Shown here in pieces: positions 35,581 to 46,748 of a DNA stretch of 64,000 nucleotides. The stretch is taken from positions 1-64,000 of the forward strand of contig KN817528.1 in assembly GCA_000827495.1 (NCBI GenBank). The letters run 5' to 3'. The stretch comes from Hypholoma sublateritium FD-334 SS-4. Taxonomy: Eukaryota > Basidiomycota > Agaricomycetes > Agaricales > Strophariaceae. The first letter of the stretch is position 1. The number at the start of each line of letters is the position of its first letter. The position numbers and the translations under genes were made by a program. The notes under the pieces are model-generated. The model saw only the letters and a list, made by a program, of their open reading frames with translations. It was not told where the DNA came from and did no database searches.

Positions 35581-35778
35581 CGTACGTGGACTTGATACGC
35601 CGCTATACCCGTCATGCCCGCCGTGCCCGCGACGATCCCCCACACGCCTCCTACGCCGCATACGCCCGCCACGCCTCTCACGCACATACACGCCTCGCAC
35701 GCCTCACGCTCCATCTTTGGGGGGCCGCGCATATACACACATACATAGCATATACCATACAGTAATCATAATCCCCCA

Positions 35779-36012
35779 CGATCAACATCAATCGAAGCGC
35801 CCATGCATGCACCCCTTCACCCGGCTGTGACTGCCAAGCGCCCACTGCGATCATTGTCAACATCAAGGCGCAGGGTACCAATACCCATAGCTACCTGCAT
35901 GGCGGCGTGCAGTACGCGCGCGCGCCGGACGGAATGCGTAGTGGCATCTTGTGTCCAAGGGGAGCGACGAAAACGAGAAGACAGAGCATATCTCTCAGAA
36001 TAGCAGAATACT
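35779..36012 (+). repeat. Direct repeat, copy A
   Basis: Starts cgatcaacatcaatcgaagc and includes catgcaccccttcac, gcgcccactgcgatca and aaggggagcgacgaaaacga, ending atctctcagaata. The same blocks in the same order follow at 36060-36412. Non-coding. Confidence 0.7.
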
Positions 36013-36059
36013 CCATGTCCAAATACCATGGGGATTGGAACACGGATGCGCACAGCGCC

Positions 36060-36412
36060 CGCGATCAGCATCAGTCGAAGCGCCCGTGCAGCCCGTGCAT
36101 GCACCCCTTCACGCGACTGTGACGGTGCTAGGCGCCCACTGCGATCACCATCAGTCGAAGCGCAGCTTCAGCGCCGTGTGCTGTGCGTCAGAGCCAGCGC
36201 TGCAGCTAGAATAACCGAGCATTCAGCAGAGCGAGGAATACGCGTGGGTCCAGCCGGTCGATGTTCACCCGCGGGGCAAGGCGCAGGGCGCGCGCGTACC
36301 GTATGCCCATGGGCGCTGCAGGACGCGACCGCGGTAGTACTTTGTATTCAATTGTATTCAAGGGGAGCGACAAAAACAACAAGATAGAGTATATTTCTCA
36401 GAATGACAGGAA
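36060..36412 (+). repeat. Direct repeat, copy B
   Basis: Diverged second copy of 35779-36012, with the catgcaccccttcac, gcgcccactgcgatca and aaggggagcgacaaaaacaa blocks. About 120 extra bases lie between the second and third blocks. The short tcgaagcgc motif occurs twice within this copy. Confidence 0.7.
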
Positions 36413-37192
36413 GATATTCCAACGGTAGGACTGGAAAACAAATGAAAGGATTGGGCGCCATAAGTGCGTGCGCACATCCCGTCCACATCAGTGGCGCCTC
36501 TGTTCAGCGGCGGGGTCTGGGTCTGCCATTTCTGTCGCCGTTCGCGGCCACGGCGCGCGATGCGCACATGTAGATTGCTTACAATTTAAATACGACGCGT
36601 AAAATAACGGAACGGGCAGGCAGAACACATTGTATCACGACCGGCCGTCTTTGCGGCGGCATTCTACCACACCAAATACTTACGTGAAGCACAAAATGGG
36701 CGTTCAAGTTTGGTTTCAGTCCCACATTCGAGTTCCTCCTTCTATTCCTATTACTTATCATCCTATCATATTCAAGGTTGGTGTATGTATAAGTGCCCGT
36801 GTCCGTCATGGCCGACTTTCTTTGCTTGCGCTTTCTATTTCCATGCATGGAGCAGCCCCATGACGGAGCGCCCGGTGGGCACGGCAATACTCAAATAACT
36901 CGCTTTATATCGTTGGTGTGTCCCATCACTGCCCCCCCGCCGCGCGCAGGATGCGTCGGCGCTCCTTTCCATCCTGCCTTCGCAAACAAACCCAGTGGAC
37001 AGCGCGACGCACACCGCCGCCAACTCTAGCGCCCCAGATCCGCACACTGCCTTCCCCTGGATCCCGGAATGCACAACGTCGGCGAACCATCAGTGCACCC
37101 ACCTACCCGTGCACGTCTGACGCTGAGCCGCCCACCGGCCAGAGTCCCCGCCGACCCGACGGATATCACGCCCGACGACATGCGCGCGCTGC
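36413..37192. other. Intergenic, no recognisable gene
   Basis: Mixed-composition sequence between the direct repeats and the degenerate zinc-finger copy. It might hold lost 5' exons of that copy, but I cannot identify them. Confidence 0.5.
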
Positions 37193-37665
37193 ATGCTGCA
37201 GCGCATGGGCGGCACCGTCGTCGTTGTTCATTACCAACATGAAGGCGCCGAGCCCGACTCCGAGCCCGCGCGCGTGTCCCGGATGTTCGCCGCGGCGCTG
37301 CGCGCCAGCACCACACCCGCGATCTCCCGCGTCTCCGGGCGCGCGGTGCAATCATCCAATTCATCGTCAGACGTGGGCGACGCACCAACAGCCCGCGCCG
37401 CCCGCCCAGTTCGCCTGCGCGCGTGAGGCCCGTCCTTCACGCGCAAGAACGGGCTCATCGGTAAGCTCCGCGTCCGCGTCGGTGCTGACGGCTGCGTTTA
37501 CCTTTACTGTTCAAGGTAGACCACTACAAGGCGCACCTCGGCGTCGCCGACGGCGTCTACCCGTTCTGCGCGTAGGCGCTCACCGTGGCCGTGGGGCGCC
37601 ACGCGCGCTGGTGTACCCAGAACCCCGCGGCGCAAAGCACGCCTCCGCGTGTCGAATACTATTGA
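37193..37665 (+). pseudogene. Degenerate copy of the two-finger zinc-finger family
   Basis: It resembles array copy 5. Near 37260-37330 a frame reads ARVSRMFAAALRAST, matching FVSRLFSEKLLAST. Near 37435 another frame reads SFTRKNGLI. A GT-AG intron at the family's conserved place leads to DHYKAHLGVADG. The remains of finger 2 (YPFCA, then a TAG stop at 37573-37575, then VAVGRHARWC) and a final VEYY follow. Defects: a frame change between the upstream part and finger 1, loss of the second Cys of finger 1, first Cys of finger 2 replaced by Tyr, and an in-frame stop. No start could be found. It is GC-rich, unlike the array copies. Confidence 0.8.
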
Positions 37666-38340
37666 GCGACCAAGCACCGAGAATGCAGACGCCCGATTCC
37701 GGCACGACGCTGGGGGCTGCCGCGGAGTATAATTGTTCTCGGCATACCGGAACGTATGTAGTGCATCCAATTCCTGCCTCTGTATTATTGTAATCGACGC
37801 CCCTTTGTCTTCGCAGCCGCGCCAGTACCCCATCTCGGGCCTTGGGTTAGCCTGCGTCCTTGTATTGAGTTAAATCGAGCGGAGCAGCTGTCAGGGTGCA
37901 AATGATGCCATGCACCTATATGCATCAAAGGAGAAAACATCGCCAAGTCGGTTGATCAATGGCACGCGACGCGTGTAGTAATCCTCGGCCATGTCCATTA
38001 GACTTTACATTATCATAGTTTAACTTGCACCAATACCAGAGTACCACCGACGCACGCCCAAGCGTCGCCGCCGTCGGAGTCCACCGCTCGTGGCTCAGCG
38101 CTCAGTGTTCGTCCACGGGCCCCGAGCTACGCCGCACGCGCTGCACGCACGACGACGACATGGCGTGTCTCTCCTCGCAGAGCCCGGCTGCGCCCCTGAA
38201 AGTCCCGCAGCGCGCGAACAAAATCCAGGGCAGCACCGCATTCCGCCTGCCATCCAAGTCCGTGCCTGCATATGTATCGTCCAGGCACGCCCGGGCGCGC
38301 GCTGGCACCGACGCGCGGTGCAGCCAGCCGCTGAGAGCGG
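37666..38340. other. Intergenic, upstream of the DUF2235 gene
   Basis: No gene seen; long antisense frames here are products of high GC. Confidence 0.55.
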
Positions 38341-38348
38341 TATAAATA
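38341..38348 (+). promoter_or_regulatory. TATA box of the DUF2235 gene
   Basis: TATAAATA lies 86 bases before the ATG at 38427 and stands out in very GC-rich DNA. Confidence 0.65.
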
Positions 38349-38426
38349 CGGGCCTGCCCGCTGCTGTACGCGCCATTCTCTCGCCGCCCCCGTCTACAAA
38401 GCCGCCCGCCCGTCCGCACAAACCAG

Positions 38427-40530
38427 ATGACCTCCGAGACGACCCCCCTCCTCTCTGATGCTAGCGCGAACGGCGCGTCGGAAGACGGCATTGAGACGAT
38501 CCCGCCAGCGCATGATGGTGGGTGCCGTACGCTCGTGCTGCTGTTCGACGGGACTGGTGATACGTGAGTCTGCCCCTCCTTCGCAGTTAGGACGCATTGC
38601 TGACCATACGCGTGCCGCGGATAGCGACGACGACGATGTGCGTGCGCTCCGCTGAATCCTCCGCACGCTGCCCATGCGGCCAACTGACGCGACGCCTGTG
38701 CAGATCTCGAACGTGATCGCGCTGCGCAACCTGTTGTCTCCGAAGAAGGACGACAGCAAGCAGCTCGTGTGGTACCAGGTGCGCACGCGCTTTCCCGCTG
38801 CGCTGACGCGCCTGTCCGCTTACACGCCCGCCTGCAGCCCGGGATCGGGACGTACAACCCCCACTTTCCGGGGACGAAGATCGACGTGCCCCTCGTCGGC
38901 AGCGCGTCGCGGGTGCGTGCCCCGTCCGTCTCCGGCCCCATGTGCCGTCTCTGACATCAATGCGTTCGCAGAAATTCGACAGCGCCATCGCATGGAGCCT
39001 CGAATACCACGTCGTCGGTGCGCCCGAGCTGTCTTTTAATTGCCCGTGTTGCCGTTCGCTGACAGGCCTCCTATATAGAGGGCTACGAGTGGCTCATGAA
39101 GAACTGTACGCCCCCCTCGCTCTGCCCCGCTGTTCGCGTTGCTCACCAGTATCCCACTTGCAGACCGCGACGGCGACAAGATCTGCCTGTTCGGCTTCTC
39201 GCGAGGCGCGTACACCGCACGCGCGTACGTGGCCTGCCCGACTCCTGTTACCCTGTCAGCCGGACTGACCCCGCCCCTCCAGCCTCAGCGCGATGGTGAA
39301 TAAGGTCGGCCTGCTGCCCACCGCACGCGCCAACCAGGTCTGGCCCGCGTTTCAGTCGTTCGCGCGCCAGGGCAAGGATACGTGGGCACACTCCGCTGCG
39401 TTCTGCAAGGAGAACGAGTCGCGCCGTATTATCATCGAGTTCGTCGGTGTGTGGTGCGTTCCCCCTTCCCCTTCGCCTCCGCGCTGCGCCGCGCGCCCGC
39501 GCCCATTACTCCCGTACTGACCTGTTAATTCGCCGCAGGGACACGGTCAACTCCGTCGGCGCCGTGCGCGCGAAGTCGCTGCCGTACACCGCGAGCAACG
39601 CGAGCGTGCGCACGTTCCGCCACGCCGTCGCGCTCGACGAGCACCGCGCGCGCTTCCGGTCGAACATGTGGAACCCACCGAGCACGGACCCCAAGAAGCA
39701 GCCGCGCCCCGTCGTCACCGACGTCGACCAGGTTTGGTTCGCCGGCGGGCACTGTGGTACGTAGCTCTGGCACTCACCTTTCCGCCGCGTCCGCACGCGC
39801 TGACCACTAATCCCCATCCACAGACGTCGGCGGCGGCTCCGTGCCCAACGGCACGACCCCGAATCTGGCAGACATCGCGCTGCGCTGGATGGTGCGCGAG
39901 TGCTTCAAGACGCACAACGGCATGACGTTCAACCCCGCGAAGCTCGCCGCGATCGGGCTCGCTCCCGACACGCTCTACCCCGTCGTGCAGCCACGCCCCG
40001 CGGCGCTCGCGCCCGCGCCCGAGCAGCGCATCTCGACCGACCACATCCTCAAGCCGCGCATGGCGAGCCGCGCCTCGGCGTGGGTCGCGAGCTGGTTCCG
40101 CGACCCGCCGCCGACCCCCGCCCCGCGTCGCGCACCCGTGGGCTCGGAGGCGCAGCGCGACCTCGCCGACGCGCTCGCGCCGCTGTACGACCAGCTCGTG
40201 ATCAACCGCGCGAAGTGGTGGGCGCTCGAGAATGTGTGGCTGCAGATGTGGTCCGTCAAGAACAAGGCGTTCGAGCGGCGCCGGAACCTGGGCCGCGGGC
40301 GCACGATCCTGCCGCCCGTCGACGCGGCCCTGACGGACGCCGCGACGGCGGCAGCGCGGGGCCTGGTGCCGCTCAGTGCGCGCTGGGCGAAGGTACGCGT
40401 ACACCGCACGGTGCAGGCGCGCATGGCGTGCGCGGGTGACGAGAAGACGCCGCGGTATGTGCCCACGGCACTGTTGAATGGGCTGACACTCGACAAGGTG
40501 GATCCTGCGTTGATTGAGTGGGTGGATTAG
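38427..40530 (+). CDS. DUF2235 alpha/beta hydrolase (Tle1-like fold)
   Basis: Predicted serine hydrolase of the DUF2235 family; the substrate is unknown, and bacterial relatives include phospholipases. Start MTSETTPLLSDASANGASED at 38427. Conserved blocks are TLVLLFDGTGDT, DDDISNVIALRNLL, LVWYQ-PGIGTYNP, YRDGDKICLFGFSRGAYTAR (nucleophile Ser in GFSRG), FVGVWDTVNSVGA (Asp) and FAGGHCDVGGGSVPN (His). The C-terminus contains KWWALENVWLQMW and ends DPALIEWVD. About ten exons are needed, including a 13-nt one at 38625-38637. The catalytic triad appears complete. An acidic/dileucine N-terminus (ETTPLL) may be a sorting signal. No membrane segment is obvious. Confidence 0.88.
38625..38637 (+). other. 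13-nt micro-exon of the DUF2235 gene
   Basis: The preceding exon ends GAT AC at a gtgagt donor. These 13 bases (after an atag acceptor, before a gtgcgt donor) add T-D-D-D-D and the next exon begins ISNVIALRN. Without it the conserved DGTGD to SNVI block is broken. Confidence 0.7.
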
Positions 40531-40801
40531 GCAATCCATCTTTGCTTCGTTTCGCTCTTCTCGGCCTCAGTCACTCTTTACGGACCTATGCTTTTTCTTT
40601 ACTATTTCCCAACTCTTTCCCTCCTTCGTTCCATCTGACCTGAAGCAAATAACATACTTCTAAGTACTATCTATATCATAAATCGCCTACTTTTGCTCAT
40701 TCCCAAACCGTGGATCAAGTGCGCACTGTCGCGCCATCTCAACCTAAATTCGAACCGTCAGAACTGTCTATTTACCACTTTACAAGTGCCCAAATACTCA
40801 C

Positions 40802-41089
40802 CTGCTCGTCGGTTCTGCACATTAGAATACGCCCTGGTAGCAGAAGCTCGTCCTTCCTATCCCTAGGCGCAGAGATGTCCACCACGGAGCCGCCGCGGTC
40901 ATCCACCTTCTCATTCCGCTCACCGTCAAGCCTGCAGTACACCAGACAGCGCTCGCGCTGCGACACAATCCCCCGCAGCTCCGCGCCATGCTCACCAATG
41001 CCTCCCGCGAAGACGAGCGCGTCGACCGCCCCGCCCAGAGTCACGTGGTACCCGCCGACGAACTGCAGCACGCGGTCAACTAGGGGTAA
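40802..41089 (-). pseudogene. Truncated acetate kinase fragment (C-terminal part)
   Basis: The minus strand reads LVDRVLQFVGGYHVTLGG, then VDALVFAGGIGEHGAELR, and later LLPGRILMCRTDEQ followed by a gtgagt donor. This is the C-terminal region of acetate kinase, including the FAGGIGE motif. The N-terminal two thirds with the ATP and acetate sites are absent; the neighbouring sequence up to the aspartic protease shows none of them. I cannot find a convincing last exon either. The frame inside the fragment is undamaged, which suggests recent truncation. GC-rich coding sequence stops within about 10 bases of the fragment's 5' end. Confidence 0.8.
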
Positions 41090-41482
41090 TTCACATCCTC
41101 ATGAAGCATGAATACATGAATCATGATACTATATGATAAATTATACTCTAAGGAAACAGGTATAAAACAACTGCCATTGAGGACCCCCACCCGTATAAAT
41201 TAGTGTCTCGAGAAAATACACAAATAATATGATCAATCCCCAATCAATCCCAACACAAATCCTACCGAAACGGGTGCACATGGCTATTGTGGAATCAAAT
41301 ATCCCGCGTCTTCGTGAACTTCTCATGGTATCCTATCGCGCCGGTTCAAGTGTTGTAGCTCTTCTTGAGAAGGTCAAACAAGCTGCTCAGCGGAAATATA
41401 GCCCAAAAAGCTACAACGAAGCTCAATATCAGCTCGGATACCAGATACCGAACGACATTTATTTTTCCCGCTGAAAACATCC

Positions 41483-43304
41483 TCAGACATGCCACGCAGC
41501 CAACGCAACCAGCGTCACTGCAAAGACAACCGTCATGGCCACTGTATCTCTGCCTTTCGAACCACCTACGGAACGCAGTCATTAATTATAGGCTGGAACT
41601 GAAGAGAAAAAATATTTACTATTCGAGCCTGTGGTAGTTGTACCCGAGCCTGTCCCTCCAGCCTTAGCAGAAAGTTGTGCAAACCCAACAGAGGGAGGAT
41701 TGGCACGGAAGACTGAGTATACATTTTTCTGGAAAGAAGGAAAGTGATATCAATGTCCATCAGTGAGTCTCATTGCAGTGTTCACACAAACCAGAAACGT
41801 ATCTCCGACTATCCAAGTCACACCCGCGTTGTCTGGAATGCCTCCGTCGAAGATTGCACCAAGACATAGCGAAGGGTCACTTGGGTCTTGACCAGCGTTC
41901 ATGTCTTGTTCGTTGATAGGCCATGTTTTCCCACCAAAAGACAGAGTAACGCTGATTTTGCTAGTACATGCTGATAGAGCATCTGATATATCAATCACCC
42001 TTGAATGGCAAAGATCGTAACTACTCACGGAAAGTGTAAAACCCGGACTGATCTTTGGACGGCGCACTGCCAGAAACTGCAGCCCAGACGGCCTGAACAT
42101 TTGCCGAAGTGCCAGAAATAAGTGTAGTCCCTGTGTCGATAGCCGCAATGGCTTGACTACTGGAAGTAGATGGTACCGACTTTCCGTTGATGGAAAGGTC
42201 TGAATAAAAGTGGGTTAAAGCTCAACGAGGATAAGCATGCGCGAGATTCGCATACCTGTTAGCGGTAATATCCAAAATGTTGGCGTCGAAGATGCAGGTA
42301 TGTTAATAAACTCAATGTCGCCCGTAAATAGGTCTGGATTTGTACCACCAAGAGTAAATACGCTTCCAGAGACATCTACGGCGTTCAGATTAGTCGACCG
42401 GGAGATATAGAATGCCATCTCGGGCGAAGAAAATTGGTTGTTGTTCACTAGCGCTTGCCAGAATGGCGTTGCACCCGTTTGAGCGAGTCCGATGAATGCC
42501 AACCCCATCAGCCCAGAAATATCCTGGTCTGTAATATTCCCTTTTACACCTACTACGTCCACTGCAGAACGGCGCATTCAGCGAGAATAAATACTTCAGG
42601 TAGATGTCTACTTACAAAATATCTGGTTACTGATGGTGAAGCCGCCCATTGTCACAGTGTCTTGGCTTATTGTACCAGCAACAGCGCCGGACCCGTACGA
42701 GATTGTTGTCTCCATACCCAAGCCGACGGTGGAGCCTGCCGTACCATCTTGAAAGGATGTCGATTTGGTGGAGTCAAATAAAACGGTCCCCGCCGTGCAT
42801 CCGACGGTGCACAGAGTACTCGCAACCCATAGATCGGAAGATCCAGTGTCAAGGATAACATTGAATTTCTGAGGTCTATTGCCGGAATAAGATGAGCAAG
42901 ATTCACGAATTAGAGTTTTTGCGGCTGTATAAAGAGAGGAGCAGACGCAGTCGAAATAACTCACGGTGTACCGATGGTCAAACTTGCGAAGTAATCGCTG
43001 TCGTCTTCCTATAGGTGCACATAGTTAGAGCTGGCGCTCGTATGGGGTACGCAATAAATACATGATTTGTTGTGGGTATAGAAGCAGTGGATCCTCTTCT
43101 ACTGGGTCTAGCGCCACGCGTGGATACAGATGTCGTGTTTTCTAGTCCATACTTGATTCTGAGAAGACGAGCTTTCTCTTTAAGGTCAACCGGGACCGAG
43201 CGGGTTCGACGCGAGAGAGGAATATGAACAGGATCTGCGATTACTGAAAGAACATTCAGACTAGCAAGAAGCAAGCACAACAGGGCCGTTCTTGATGGAG
43301 GCAT
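41483..43304 (-). CDS. Secreted A1 aspartic protease, GPI-type tail (tandem copy 1)
   Basis: Pepsin-like endopeptidase. Start MPPSRTALLCLLLASLNVLS at 43304 gives a signal peptide. A basic propeptide (RTRSVPVDLKEKARLLRIKY to ARPSRRG) follows, then the mature part. The two catalytic aspartates lie in VILDTGSSDLWVAS and AAIDTGTTLISG. The flap region has YGSGAVAGTISQDTV. The end of the catalytic domain reads WIVGDTFL, then KNVYSVFRANPPSVGFAQL. A Gly/Thr/Ser-rich linker and a final hydrophobic segment (VAMTVVFAVTLVALAAWHV) fit a GPI-anchor signal. About eight introns; one splits TIGTP-PQKFNV. It lies head-to-tail with the second protease upstream. All catalytic motifs are intact. Confidence 0.9.
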
Positions 43305-43887
43305 GGGATGAGATAGGAAGGAGAGAGAAAGGTAGCTTTCGACTCTTGTTGTCATCAAGCGGTGTGCATTTCTCGCACACCTCGGCAAACAGCACTGCCT
43401 GATTTCAGACTGTAGCCTGCAGGTACTTAAAAAAGACACTCGGCAACGCAAGTGCAGCGAGGATGTGCGTTCCCCTGCGTTCCCTTGGCAGGGTTCCGCA
43501 GAGAACAATATACTTAATCTCCGAGGCTCCCGGAAGAGGAAAAATCAACGTCTGTATGAATAAAGGCCACATATTAATTACAATCTCCTAGGTACTAGTA
43601 AAAGTAGTAGTAGTAGCAGAGCGTCGATAGTTTTGCCTACCAATTGAGCAACGAGTGGGCTACTACTTGGCTTCACCGATGCCTAAATCTTTAACTTCAA
43701 GTAGTGCTCGGCATACCGGCTTAATTTAACTCTATTCTTAGCCCCTCGGCAAACCCACATTTGCATATAATTTTCACTCAAACGGCATTCACGCTCCGAA
43801 GTTGAATGTAAGCCAAATCCGCCTCAATCATATTTTATGCATATCCAGACCCGCTCGACGATCACAAGCAAATAAAGGTCAAGTGTC
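43305..43887. other. Intergenic between the two aspartic proteases
   Basis: No gene. It contains a short (tag)n run near 43600-43620 and, beside it, a tRNA 5'-half-like string on the minus strand that cannot be completed into a tRNA. Confidence 0.55.
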
Positions 43888-45909
43888 CTAGAGGTTTGCA
43901 ATCGTAAGAACAGCGCTGGCGAGTATCAACAGAATTGAAGCCTTGATCGATTCGGCGCTGGAAATTACTAGTAGAAATGTGAATGATACGAGTGAGCGCT
44001 CAGATATACTTATGCTGTCAATCAAAAGATGAAGTGTACCTTGCCCGGCCCCCGTGGTTGTTGCAGTTGAACTTGATGCAATTACAGTGGATCCTCCATT
44101 GCCATTAGAGCCCGTAACTCCCGAGACCGTAGGCTGAGGGAGTCCAGTGATAGGAGGACTAATGGATGTTGTAGGCGCTAAAGTTGCAGAAGGGACAGAT
44201 GACCCAGCTCCTGACCCTGTGATACTTGACAGTTGTGCAAACCCAACAGATGGAGGATTTGAGCGGAAGACGGAATATACATTTTTCTGTGCAATACCGG
44301 ATGTCTGTTAGACACGCAGACACATGTACACATATTATAGTATCGCACTAACCAAGAAAGTGTCGCCGAATATCCAACTTGGGGTCCCTGAGTTTGGGGG
44401 AATTGTGACACCAAAAATTGAGCCTATGCATTTGGAGTTGTCTTCGGGTTCCGTGGTAAACACAATATCAAGTTCGCTGATAGGCCAGGTCTTGCCACCG
44501 AATGAGATGGATACCGAAACTGGAGTACTGCAAGCTAGAATATAGAGATTTAGCCTTATATGTGGAGTACTGGGAGGTGGCGACAAACGGAAGTTAAAGA
44601 ATCCTTGATTGCTCGGGGAAGGACCACTTCCTGGGACAGCGGCCCAAATGGCAGCAACATCTTCTGTTGGTCCTGCAATGAGACTGGTGCCGGTGTCGAT
44701 AGCCGCTGGCATATTTGCAGACTGTATTTTTACAGTCGCTCCGTTGACCTGGACGGCTGACAAAAGAAATAATTGAGGAAGTCAACAATCGTTGAACGAG
44801 ACATAAAACACCTCAGACAAAACTGAAACTTTTTATCATAACAGGAGCCGGTAACAGGAAGTTGGGCTTACTTGTAAGAGGAAGCGCCCAAAATTGCAGT
44901 GGGTTGGTGGGTATGTTGAGAAACTCTATATCCCCCGTGAATAAAGAGGAGTTAGTCCCTCCGAGGGTAAATACACCTCCCGCTACATCTTGAGCCTCGG
45001 GATTAGTTGACCGAGCGAGCCAAAAAGCAATTTCTGGAGAAGAAAATTGGTTGCTGTTGGCCAAGGCCAACCAAAATGGTGTTGCTTCAGTCTGAGCGAG
45101 GGAAGTGAACGCCAAACCCATCAACCCCGAGGCGCCTTGTGGATCTGCAACTAGAATATTTCCATCGATGTTATCCACATTTACTGCATAATTTTGGGTT
45201 ATTAGTATTTACCCAAATATCACTAATCATTGACAATAAAGGATTGAATTCACCTATCTTTTGATTCTGGACGGTGAAGCCACCCATAGTCACAGTGTCC
45301 TCCGCGATCGAACCAGAAACGGTACCCGACCCATATTGAATTTCAATGGGCGAGCCAAGCGCGGTACTCCCCGGAGCATTTGAAGTGCCAGTAGTTCCAC
45401 CTTGGAAAGAAGATGACGCAGAGGGGTCAAATACAGGGATCTGACCGCTGCAGCCACGACAAGAGGTTCCCGCAAACCATAGATCTGAGGATCCCGTGTC
45501 GAGAATTACACCCAAATTTTGAGGTCTACATCTCCCAAAAGATGAATGAGTTGGTTACATGGCTCTAGTAATACGAGAAAGCTCACGGCGTGCCGACTGT
45601 TACGCTTGCAAAGTAGCTGGAATCGACATCCTACGTAAGTGTCATTGAGATGTAAGACCTATGGAGTCGTCTGTCGGCGTATTAAATTACCTGGTCTACC
45701 GTTGGTATGGATGCACTCGAAGCCCTTCTCCTCCTCCCGGAGGGTAAAATCTCTGGGAAACCATATTTGACTCTGACCCGATGCGCTATTTCGTTGAGGT
45801 CCGATTTTTGGCCAGTGTGCAGTCGACGAACGGGAACATGAATTGGATCTCCGATGACTAAAACGTCTGCAAGAGAAAGTAAAGACAAGGCCAAGATTAG
45901 GGGGCCCAT
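43888..45909 (-). CDS. Secreted A1 aspartic protease, GPI-type tail (tandem copy 2)
   Basis: Paralogue of the gene at 41483-43304. Start MGPLILALSLLSLADVLVIG at 45909 gives a signal peptide, then a propeptide (VRRLHTGQKSDLNEIAHRVR to SGRRRR). Catalytic aspartates lie in VILDTGSSDLWFAG and AIDTGTSLIAG; the flap region has YGSGTVSGSIAEDTV. The core ends WIFGDTFL, then KNVYSVFRSNPPSVGFAQLS. The linker is longer than in copy 1 and rich in Ser, Thr and Pro. The last exon gives VISSAESIKASILLILASA and ends LTIANL, a GPI-anchor-type end. The exon pattern, including the TVGTP-PQNLGV junction, is shared with copy 1. A far upstream in-frame start (46110) is not supported. Confidence 0.9.
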
Positions 45910-46748
45910 ACTAACAGCAGGGGTTGAGGCCGAGGGAGCAATGAGGAGGGGAAGGATGCTCAATGCAAGGCGTATACCGTGCGTCACTCGTGGGCAGGAA
46001 TAGGGCCCATGAGAAAATCCATCCCGGTCCGAATTAAATTTGTAACGACATTGGGAGCCGAGGCGATGCCGCTGCTCCGATTTTCCCAATGCGAACTTCT
46101 TACAGCGCATACCGATTTGTTTCTGGCCTCAATTTGGCTTCAATATGGTAGATAATTAGCAATTTTGAGCCCGTCACTTTATATAGGATGTATCATGTAA
46201 GTGAAAGATTGAATGGCCTGTTGCTACATATTAGATGTTCCTCTGAAATGCATTGGTTTTGTTTACTAAAGTTCGCTCCAAATAACTTTTAGGTAGCATC
46301 AGATAATGTATACTAATACGTCCTCGAAGCACAGTGAAAGAATTCACGCTTATTCTGAGTTCTATGCAAGAACGACTCAAGTTCCCGGTATTTACCCGGT
46401 CACAGTTCACTAGCAAGATGTATAACATGTAAAAACTAAGTATCTTGTGACTTTTCGTGAGTCAATCTTTGAGATTTGACCCATTATCAATACTTACCCA
46501 GCCGATTCGCTAGTACAACGCCAGTACTTGTAGTTATATTACATAAAAGATAAGTAACACAACACGAAGCCGCAGCACTCTTGCAAAATCTAGTACATGT
46601 GATCAAATGTTCTCGAACGACGTACACCGTGAGAACTCAAAAGATGAACTTGTAAATCGGCGTCAGTGGCATTGGCTAATTATCTACGAGTATCTACGTC
46701 GAAGTTTACCTGACCTCGTCCACTGAATCCACAACTGAGGCTAACAAC
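45910..46748. other. Divergent intergenic region, aspartic protease / SRA gene
   Basis: No gene seen. On the minus strand a TATATAAAG motif lies near 46177-46186, some 270 bases upstream of the protease start, so its use is doubtful. Confidence 0.55.

Noticed and set aside
34423..35700. 425-codon and 295-codon minus-strand frames
   Set aside because: Antisense shadows in GC-rich DNA with biased Arg/Gly/Ala composition and no motifs.
34157..35830. Very long plus-strand frames (557 and 493 codons) overlapping the 34150 gene
   Set aside because: They are products of extreme GC. Only the spliced frame starting MALAQRLNEL keeps a sensible start block, splice sites and a coiled-coil end.
38102..38941. 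279-codon minus-strand frame over the DUF2235 5' end
   Set aside because: Antisense to a convincing gene; no recognisable domain.
43616..43670. tRNA-like string on the minus strand (gctcaattggtag-type D arm)
   Set aside because: An acceptor-like stretch and a D arm can be drawn, but there is no anticodon stem or T arm within the expected distance.
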